Below are positions 18,279 through 25,701 of a stretch of 25,701 bases of DNA, piece after piece. The notes beneath the pieces were generated by a model. The model searched no databases. It had not been told where the DNA came from and was given only the letters and a program-made list of their open reading frames with translations. Location: assembly GCA_029204225.1 (NCBI GenBank), contig CM055095.1, positions 17,349,233 through 17,374,933 on the forward strand, read 5' to 3'. Origin of the DNA: Diphasiastrum complanatum. Lineage: Eukaryota; Streptophyta; Lycopodiopsida; Lycopodiales; Lycopodiaceae. Position numbers and translations under genes: made by a program. Each line of letters opens with the position of its first letter. Positions within the stretch are counted from its first letter, which is position 1.

Positions 18279-21200
18279 ATGGCTGGAAGAAACATGCGCT
18301 CCTCTTCAGCTTCAACGTCTTTTCCCTCTAACTTCTCATCTGCGGGGGGGAGAATTTTTGCATCCCAAAAGTGGGAAAATGAGATCCCATTGAAATTCCA
18401 GAGGGAGATCAGACAAGTAGCAGTAGAGCAGCCCATCATGCCAGATGGAAGAGATCCGGGCTACAGATCGAATGAACAGAGGCCAGATTTTCCTTGGAGA
18501 GGCACAGAGCCCTTCCAAGGAAATGACGAGGCTTTAAGCAGTTACGCCAGAAGAGCTGATGGAGCTACAGGCTGGCAAAGTGGGGTTGGGCGTGGAAGGG
18601 GAGGAAGATGGAATGGAAATTTTGTTGCAGAAAGCGGTTATAGAGCTTCAGGAGAAAGGTTGGCAAGGGAACAGCACACTGGAAATAGAGCAGTAAGCGG
18701 AGCTTTGGTGGAGAAAAACAGAGGTGCTCCGGTAAGAATTGAAGATGGCTGGGGGAAAGAGTATTCTCCAAGAGGAAGAGATGGGCATAAAGCCTCAGGA
18801 AATGCTTACATTCAACAAGTTGCATCATCACCGTCAGGTTATTCAAGCCCCATAAGTAGTGGGTTCAATAAATCTTACCAAAGAAGAACAGCAGATGAGC
18901 AAGTAATTACAAGGGGAGTTAGGAGCTGGAAAAAGGAAGAAAGAGGTGTTGCAGCATCACAGGAAACAAGAACTAGGATTGCTCATCAAAGCAAATGGCA
19001 GAAAGAGAAATTGCTAGATTCTCTGAATGAGTCGGAGACTGTTGGTCATGAACAGGTTGGGATGATTAGAACAGGTACAAACTGTGATCCAAGAGAACAG
19101 ACAACTGTACCTGCTGCCATTACAAGCTATGAAGAAGTTCCATGTAACACCTCTTCAAATTTTGCTACTGGAGATCATATACAGGTTTTACCTATGATTG
19201 TGTACAGAAGATCAATGATCGAATCTAATTTTGAAGAAGCATCGTTACCCAGCATCATTGGCACTTGCCAAGACATGTGCCCAGGTAAATTTGGTGTTGC
19301 TCATGCCAAGTGGATGGTATGTTAGGTCACTCGTGTGAGGGTTTGGAATTGCTAATCAATCCATGTAGCGAAGTGAACATTTCTGATTCAGCAAAACAGA
19401 ATTGATGCTATGAGCAAAATGTCCATGAGAGAGTAATGAGATTGAGAAGACATTCTAGGTCATTATTGCAAGGTAAATCAAAACATTATGCCAATGATGC
19501 CAACTAAGACAGTAATTGATAAGTTTGAGAGATCAAGTGAAATCAAGTGGGCAAGATTGTAGTGCATAAGATTGTAGTGCTTGGTATTCTGCATAAGTGA
19601 TTCAGCAAATAGTTCTTAGTTTTTTATGTTTGCAGCTGCTGAGCGTGAGATGCGGCAGCGATTGAGAGATTTGGCTGTGTTTGAACGTCTCAATGGAAAT
19701 CAGGGCAAAACATCTCGTGAGCTAGCTGTGAAGAAGGTATAAGGCATCGGGACAATAGAGTTCACCCTCTAAGCATTTATCAATCATGTATAATTCAAGC
19801 TTGTGAAACTCACGTTCTTTTCCTATCTATGTTTCCTTGTGGCATTCCGTGTAATCAGCTCACTGAGAAATGTCACTCATTCTATTCACGAGTCTGTTAC
19901 ATCTAAGTGGACAAACACGTGTACAGACTTGACAGAGTGAGACCAGTGTTCCCTTGTCAAAGTGAAGTCAAATGTAAGTAGAACTGATCATTCAAGCTCA
20001 CAAGCTTGGCAAATATTGGAACCTTACGTATTCAACCAACCTGCTAAGGGACTGGGATCTATGAACAGTTCAAGCTCTGTAGGATTCTGTAATTTTCTAC
20101 TTTTTTATTCTTTGAGATAAAGAACTACCTTTATTCAATTGTTGGCTATCACCAGAGTTCATTTAGGAAAAGCTCTTGATTATTTATAGTTAACCTGAAC
20201 CTTTCCAGAAAGTTTGCATAGTAAAATACTAGAAAAAATGGTTGAAAATATCACATTGTTCATGTCAATTGCAGTAAGTAAATGATTTAAGTCATAGAAC
20301 TTGGAAAGGCTTTACCTCAAAAGTTAACTGCACTCTTTGTTTCGATGGCTGAACGCGATGCATACATGTGCATTGTGCATACTTGGTAGTCTAGCATTGG
20401 CTAGTTTAAGTTGTAGCTTCATGAGTTGAACGCAAAAGCAGTGCAATTCTCCCAATAAACCATCGAGATAACTAAGTATGTGCAACTATAACATTGTAAG
20501 AACCTCCTCATGAACCAAAAATATATCAAATTTAAACTCAATTGGAGGCTATCTAGCCTTTTTGCAAAGAGTTAAAAGATTAGTAATAATAGTAGCTTAT
20601 AAGCAATAAGTTGCTCTTTTGCTTAGCCTGAACAACAGAAAGTTGCCTTAATGTAAAGAGGGTTATTGGACATCTGTTTTAGAAATCCGATTTCAAAGTC
20701 GATGTAATACTGTAAGGATTAACAAAACTTTTTTTATCTCACCGCTTCTTCTTTTCTGGAATCTTACCGCGTATAATTCATAAGTTTCTGTTGTTATGCT
20801 TTTGACCACCCGAGAGTGTCATGAGACTAGATATTCAAAATTATCTTGTTCTAAGAAAAGTCACTGCTTTTTTATGATTGTTATTGATATTTTATAAACA
20901 ATAGTTAAAGTTTACAAGTTTATCTGAAATTCACATTTGAATATCTTAGTGATAGAATAAAAAGTTGTGTATAATCTGTTGATGGCTGTCAATCTTGAAT
21001 TTCACATTGCAATGATTGCATGAGGTTCCTAAAGCCGTTGACATCTATACCCTTTTGCAGTTTTGCAGAAATTTCAGCATCAAGGACTTGCAACAACAAG
21101 ATGTACGACCATTTTCTGTGCTAAGCCAAACTATGAATAATCTGTTGAGATTTTTGGATGATTGTGACTACTCCTATGTAGCAGTCTACGACTTTCTTTT

Positions 21201-24200
21201 TGATCGCACGAGAGCAATCCGCCAAGAGCTTGGGATGCAACGAATTATCCACAAGCATGCAGTTACTATTTATGAAAACCTGGTACGGTGAAATCCAATC
21301 TTCTTCAAAAATTACTACCTTCATCTCATGCCTTCACTTCCAATCGGATTCTTATTTAGGAATTATCTGACCGGTACTGGTTTTCTGGGTTGGCAATCTT
21401 TTTATGATTCAGAAGGCTACATGAACAAGTGGTAGAAAGGTTTTCTACCACTTGTTCATGTAGCCTTATATTTGAGTCGTAACTTCCTATGCCTTTGCTA
21501 GTTGTGTATGTTAGAAGTTAGAAGTTAGAACTCTGACATTCCTTGGTTTCGAAATGGATTTGCATGGAGTTAGTCCTAACCTTGAGTAAAAGGATGATAA
21601 ATTGCAAGTGAATGCTTGAACTCTGAATTTAATTGAGAGAGGAATTTCTTTTCCTTATAACTTTCCCTGTTTGTTACATGAAACACTCCTGAAATACATG
21701 TTGAATTCTTTAAGCAAGTGCCTTGCCATGTGCTTGACCACCTATGATTTAGACATACTTTCAATAGCTTTGAGAAGAAATACTTGTCTGGACAAGGACA
21801 GCTTGATTGGCCTACAGGCATTTTGAAAGATTGGGGTGCAAACGTTTCTATTTATTTCAAGCAAGAGAATCTGGATTCTTTCGAAACCCAGTTAGCAACT
21901 TATGCCTGGGTACTGATGAGATATAAACAATGCTGTTGGGCTAAGATTTTTGGTTTATTGAATCTATATTATTGTTTTGATATAGGTCCTTTGATGTTTT
22001 TGGTTGCATGTTATTTTTTCTAAGCTTTACCTTATGACATCACCGACTTCTGAATCTAAATTTGTGAAATTTGATATTTATTGATTTCAATCAGAACTGG
22101 CAAATTGTTACAGAGAGTTAACTAGTTCTTAGAGGAAATGTAAGTCAAGCTAATCAGGTTTCAAAACTTGGAAGTAACAAAGTACAAAAGGGATGGAAAC
22201 TCATGGAGGATAAGGTCTTTGGTCGAGACTCGATTTTGTAATGTGGATTTTGAATCTTCCTCTTCCCTTTCCTCTGAGCTTATGGATCATGCAAGTTCAT
22301 GTTCTAGCCTTACATGAGAGCTTTGCCATAAACAAGATTCAATTTTTCGTAAAAGACTGTGTGCCCCTTCTTTTTGTTTGACATAAAATTCGAAAAGACA
22401 ATCTCGCATTGAATATGAGGCTTCTCCTTATTAAGGTCTTTATCTGATTCTTAAGAAGTTGAGTCCTATGACATCTCGATTGTAGCATCTTGCATCTCGC
22501 ATTTCAAATTTACTTGAGCTTGTAAAATCCTTCATGTGAACTTGTCGCAAGCTTCTATTGTACTTGATGAGGCTTGTGATGCCTATGGACCAAGGTTTAC
22601 CTCCATTTTCAGCACCACTACCCTTCAGGTGTGGCCTTAGTAGAGACGTCAAAGGCTGGTGATAACTTGTGCTCCAAACTCACAGGTTCAGTGTGAGTTT
22701 GGTTTGAATTTATGGTTGGGTGGCTAGCCACATGTGTAGATCTTTAGTATCCTAGAGCTTACTTAGTATGGGTCTGTGTCGCATTAGATCCTGATGGGGG
22801 GTCCTAATAGTCAAGAATTATTTTGGTCACGTGATGTTCTTGTAGGGTGTGAAGGCTCTAGAAGCCTGTAGATTCCCTATTGAGTCATTAAATTGGTAGC
22901 TTCATCTAGATTTCCTGAGCTTATAAAGTGGAGCAAAGTTTCTATATGGAAGGTCTTGCAGGATGGTTTATTGTCATGTGTTCATAGTATCTTTGTTGGA
23001 GAATCATTATCATTTCAACATGCTTCTTTTCTATTCTATTTTTCAAATATCTTGTCCAGTGTTGCAGCGAATCACGATTCACTGGCAATCGGGATTCGCG
23101 AATCGTGATCCCAGCAAATCTCAATTTGCAGAAGAGAATCGTTGTACTCAATCTGATTTCTGGTCCATTCTAGTCGATTCTTGCACTCAAGCTTGCAACT
23201 GATGGTCGATTCTGTTTGAATGCTTGATTATGACAGCTTTATCATGCATTCTCTGATCAAGAACTACAACGGTTTGGCACTAACAAGGTCTGTTCATGTT
23301 TGCTCCGGTTCATTTTAAACGCCTTCATTGGAGTCCATAACATCATTCGATCATGCACTGGATAGTGAGAGATGTACTGGGTTGAGAGTTTGAGACTTGC
23401 CACCTCTGATCAGTCACTCTAATTTGTGTGATCCTAAACCACCAAAAAATGAAAGAAAAGAAAAAAGGATTCTCAGTCACTCTATTTGTGTGATCCTAAA
23501 CCACCAAAAAATGAAAGAAAAGAAAAAAGGATTCTCCAAACTGTAGGCAGAACCGCGAGTTCTATACTGCAACTCTCTCGTCTATATGTTTGTAAGTTGT
23601 ATGTTTCAGAGAAGATCTTCCTTTTCATTTGTATTGGAATTAAAGATTTTTCGATAAGGGCATTTTTTTTGGTTCATTTGACTATCAAAAAGAACACATG
23701 CAATTTTCTAGTCCAATCTCATCCTTTAAGTCAATCAATTCCAAAGACCCCTGTCTGTGGCAGGAAGGAACATGTCACTAATGCTCACCATAACTTGCTT
23801 AGACTTGTAGTAATGTATGAGTTATCAAGGTTCTCGAGCAATGCAGTAGTTGTCACCATCTGTAGTGAGTGACTTTTATCATATGTGTGCATAAGGTTCA
23901 GTTTTGTTTTCTTTATAGCTGAATCTTGTTGGCCAACTTATTTATCAACAAAGTTTTTTCCACTACAGTTTTGTGGATAAAATTTCTGATGAATCATTTC
24001 TACCTGCTAATTTGGGATATCATTTTTGTCGGCCATGAGTGTGTTTCAGGTGCGATTTCACATTCTATCCGAACATATACTGCATGGAGAGTCCTCCTTC
24101 AACTCACATTTAAACCTCGAACAACTTTCAAAGGCTTTGATTAGTCTTCCTCAACCTTTACTGTATCAATACAAAAGATTATGGGGCACAAAGAGTTTCA

Positions 24201-24476
24201 CATGAAGCTGAATTCACTGCTATTATGTGCTGATGAATCTGGGTAATCAAAGTGGGATTCAGGTGAGAATCAATCTACAGCGAATTTTTTTGTTTCTATA
24301 TGGCAATAATCTATGCTTCAAAAATAAATTTATAATTAGAAATTTTCATTTTGTGCAGTTGAGTAGATAAATTCGTATGCATTGTTTGTAGGTGGAAAGT
24401 TGTCATCATGGTTTTGTAGCATCAAGCCTGCATTGTTGAAGACATCTGAAATGCAATTTGCAAGAAATGTACTCAG
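18279..24476 (+). CDS. SAC3C: SAC3/GANP-domain protein, SAC3C-like, 3' end not in window
   Basis: SAC3 proteins are scaffolds linked to TREX-2-type mRNA export and processing complexes at nuclear pores. Exons: 18279-19284, 19636-19736, 21061-21282, 24050-24262 and 24392-24476, all bordered by GT-AG. The ATG at 18279 is chosen for its good plant context (GCAGCTATGGCT); the frame is open back to 18171 without an earlier ATG. Residues 1-327 are a low-complexity, charged N-terminus with a GRGRGGRW motif. The SAC3/GANP domain starts at residue 328 (GTCQDMCPAAEREMRQ) and continues with LRDLAVFERLNGN, FCRNFSIKDLQQQDVRPFSV, VYDFLFDRTRAIRQELGMQ and VRFHILSEH. The wording is nearer to plant SAC3C than to SAC3B. 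Exons 1-3 are intact; exons 4 and 5 contain frameshifts. The last part of the domain is not found before the window ends. Either the gene is decaying or the assembly has errors. Confidence 0.85.
19285..19635 (+). other. Intron 1 of the SAC3C-like gene
   Basis: It starts GTAAAT after CCCAG and ends TTTGCAG. The join makes a Gly/Ala-type codon from G plus CT and restores CPAAERE, matching the family. Unspliced reading would stop at 19323. No transposon was seen in it. Confidence 0.9.
19737..21060 (+). other. Intron 2 of the SAC3C-like gene
   Basis: GTATAA follows AAGAAG, and CCTTTTGCAG precedes the exon beginning TTTTGCAGAAAT, giving LAVKK-FCRNF in phase 0 as in the family. The 1.3 kb between is AT-rich without any recognised insertion. 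Confidence 0.9.
21413..21467. repeat. Perfect inverted repeat, 26-bp arms, 3-base loop
   Basis: The arm at 21413-21438 (AAGGCTACATGAACAAGTGG and six more bases) is the exact reverse complement of 21442-21467, separated by GGT. It lies about 130 bases into intron 3 of the SAC3C-like gene, so the transcript could fold there. It is shorter than typical plant microRNA precursors. It may instead be a foldback produced by template switching. Confidence 0.95.
21511..21531. repeat. Short tandem repeat GTTAGAA x3
   Basis: Three successive GTTAGAA heptamers lie in intron 3, a small slippage array without a visible function. Confidence 0.75.
23071..23109. repeat. Inverted repeat ATCACGATTC / GAATCGTGAT
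   Basis: Perfect 10-base arms (23071-23080 and 23100-23109) are separated by 19 bases in intron 3. The surrounding 150 bases hold further GATTC/GAATC words, which suggests the remains of a small inverted-repeat transposon, not proven. Confidence 0.6.
23411..23535. repeat. Recent tandem duplication, 63 and 62 bp
   Basis: The copies 23411-23473 and 23474-23535 differ by a single base (CTAATTT versus CTATTT). Near identity points to a recent event or an assembly artefact. It lies in intron 3 about 510 bases before exon 4. Confidence 0.92.
24050..24476 (+). pseudogene. Frame-broken exons 4 and 5 of the SAC3C-like gene
   Basis: Exon 4 (24050-24262) begins VRFHILSEH and reads family-like to SKALISL. 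One extra base near 24146-24150 moves the family-like reading (LNLY, then HEAEF at the end) to another frame. One missing base near 24216 returns it to the first frame (YYVLMNLGNQSGIQ). In the uncorrected frame a TGA stops translation at 24203-24205. Exon 5 (24392-24476) should read WFCSIKPALLKTSEMQFARN, but that frame is off by one from the splice-defined phase, because a base appears lost in AGTTGTCA (24398-24405). Three one-base indels in about 300 coding bases contrast with the clean 1,330 bases of exons 1-3. Confidence 0.75.
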
Positions 24477-25701
24477 GTACCAATTTTGTGTATATCATTG
24501 TCCTCGCTTTTACTATGGATATAGATGTAATGTTGAAAATCATTCCGTTTTATACTAGTGTTGACCTGTGATATTGGATCTTGTTCGCTAGTAGAACCAA
24601 GTTGTTGGTGTAAGGAGCAATTTGATGATTTAAGCTCCTGATTTGGAACATTTGTTTTCTTCATGTTCATTTCACAAGTTTGTTCATGACTATTGCAAAG
24701 AGTGTTAGCTATCCCAGTTGTGTTCTTCGGTGCTAAGCAAGCCCAATATTTAACAATTTTTGACAAAGTGGAGAAAGAAAATATCCAATTTTTCTACTTC
24801 TCACCTTGATTGTTGCCCTCAAGGTAACCAAGAGGTACATCATATAATGGCAATCTCTGAAATTTGTGTGTCTCTTGCTGTAGTTACTTTTTCTCCACCT
24901 GCCTACTAAGCTTAGAAATTCGTTCCGACCCTTTTGGGCCGGACGTACTGGGTTGGAACATTTAAAAAAAATTAATAATCAGGTTTCTCTTAGCTCTTAG
25001 ATTTGAAATGATGCTTCAGACTCTTTAAAGGTTTTGGCATTAATTTGCTATCAACTTCAGAGCGTTATAGCATGGAGGACGAAGGTAAACATTTTAGAAA
25101 TGTGAGGGCTGCTCCTGAAATGCATTATTTTTTTGACTGTTGGGAATCGATAGACCCGATAACCGGTGATTCAAGAACTTGAACACAATGATGAGCAAGA
25201 GCGACAGGAGAGGACAATGAACTTAGAAGTGTACAAGCGAGGTAGGAGAATAGGCAGTAGAGACAAACACATTCAAGCTGACAAGATTCGTATTGGAAGA
25301 GAGACGAGATAAAAAAAGAACCTGATTTCTATCTTGAAAGAAAGAGGTTGAGAATGTAGATGTGAGAGTTCATGGTGTTGAATTGATTGAGAGGAGAGTG
25401 ACATTGCAGTCTGGTTGCCGAAGGAGAATCAACTACTTCAAAAGAGTGGGAAACAAGCCTGCCAATAATCCTTATCTTGATTTCTTTGTTAAAAAGTTAT
25501 TTTCCAAATTTTTTTTTTGGTCAAGTTCCAAAAGGGAACGCGTTCCGGCAACTATGCTACTAAGTCTCTTTTCCACTAGTTCTCCCCATGACTTAGCCAA
25601 GATATGGCTTCATTTATGCTCTGATGCATAGTTGCCCGTTCCGTTCCGTTCCGAACATGGCATCCCATCCTCAAAAAGAGCTTCTTTTAAGTCGGGGCTG
25701 A
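24477..25701. other. Downstream stretch: intron 5 or 3' flank, no exon recognised
   Basis: A GT donor at 24477 opens a putative intron 5. No later stretch gives the expected continuation of the SAC3 domain (the RYFR...SYLQ region). Two inverted motifs are visible: GTTCCGACCC with GGGTTGGAAC (about 24922-24959), and GGCAACTATGC (25547-25557) with its complement (25626-25636), the latter near repeated GTTCC/GGAAC words. Otherwise nothing could be assigned. Confidence 0.5.

Larger units (their letters stand above)
21283..24049 (+). other. Intron 3 of the SAC3C-like gene, 2.77 kb
   Basis: It starts GTACGG after AACCTG and ends GTGTTTCAG before GTGCGATTTCAC, joining YENL to VRFH in phase 0. Frames of 60-130 codons inside it (for example 21784-22023, 22963-23202 and 23486-23872) match no family I know. 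It contains a long perfect hairpin, a short hairpin and a tandem duplication, listed separately. Otherwise no transposon protein is visible. Confidence 0.8.

Noticed and set aside
21784-22023. 79-codon frame in intron 3 starting near SGQGQLDWPTG
   Set aside because: There is no recognised family, no splice logic that fits the SAC3 reading, and the second half looks like AT-rich non-coding sequence.
23926-24144. 72-codon frame overlapping exon 4
   Set aside because: It crosses the intron 3 acceptor in another frame and is a shadow of the real exon.
25000-25090. Candidate SAC3 exon after a TTAG acceptor, reading into SERYSMEDEG
   Set aside because: It reads in frame only after a shift, and its wording does not match the expected next segment of the SAC3 domain.
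1-25701. CRISPR arrays, bacterial operons, rRNA genes
   Set aside because: No regularly spaced identical repeats, no bacterial gene structure and no rRNA sequence were recognised anywhere in the window.

Overview
This window reads as nuclear DNA of a land plant with a transposon-rich genome. It has a spliced single-copy-type gene with GT-AG introns of 129 to about 2,770 bases, Ty1-copia debris, a CACTA (En/Spm) transposon and a tRNA-derived short element. There is no bacterial-type gene packing and no organellar gene. The SAC3 protein resembles plant SAC3C, but its divergent wording compared with flowering-plant proteins as I remember them makes a fern, other non-flowering plant or early-diverging lineage plausible. 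The species cannot be named from the sequence.

Layout. 1-1600 (+): the end of an LTR-like sequence, a primer-binding site matching initiator tRNA-Met, and a decayed coding block of unknown family. 1600-3450: AT-rich, unassigned. 3455-3985 (-): copia pre-integrase/integrase fragment. About 4230-4758 (-): an LTR with TATA and TGACG motifs. 4759-6375 (-): decayed copia linker, reverse transcriptase and RNase H. 6400-6690: cluster of CACGTG-containing palindromes. 7396-11440 (-): decayed CACTA transposase genes. 11540-12850: degenerate repeat array, probably the subterminal array of the same transposon. About 12886-13168: a second copia LTR and polypurine tract, followed by RNase H (13286-13700, -). 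13720-14390: a repeat-rich insert. 14395-15480 (-): a third copia reverse transcriptase/RNase H fragment. 15480-18170: non-coding, with an 86-bp tRNA-like insertion between perfect 15-bp direct repeats, a (GT)n(GA)n microsatellite and a diverged tandem duplication.

18279-24476 (+): the only host gene recognised, a SAC3/GANP-domain protein of the SAC3C type. Five exons are visible. Exons 1-3 are fully open. Exon 4 carries a +1 and then a -1 frameshift, and exon 5 a further one-base deletion. The remaining exons lie beyond the window or are lost. Intron 3 contains a perfect 26-bp inverted repeat and a recent 63-bp tandem duplication.

The transposons form a nested graveyard 5' of the SAC3C-like gene. 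All recognisable copia and CACTA coding fragments lie on the minus strand, opposite the gene. I did not find a clear new multi-gene system. The most unusual items are the broken SAC3C exons, the tRNA-like insertion, the perfect hairpin, the duplicated unknown domain behind the primer-binding site, and the unidentified open frame inside the CACTA element.
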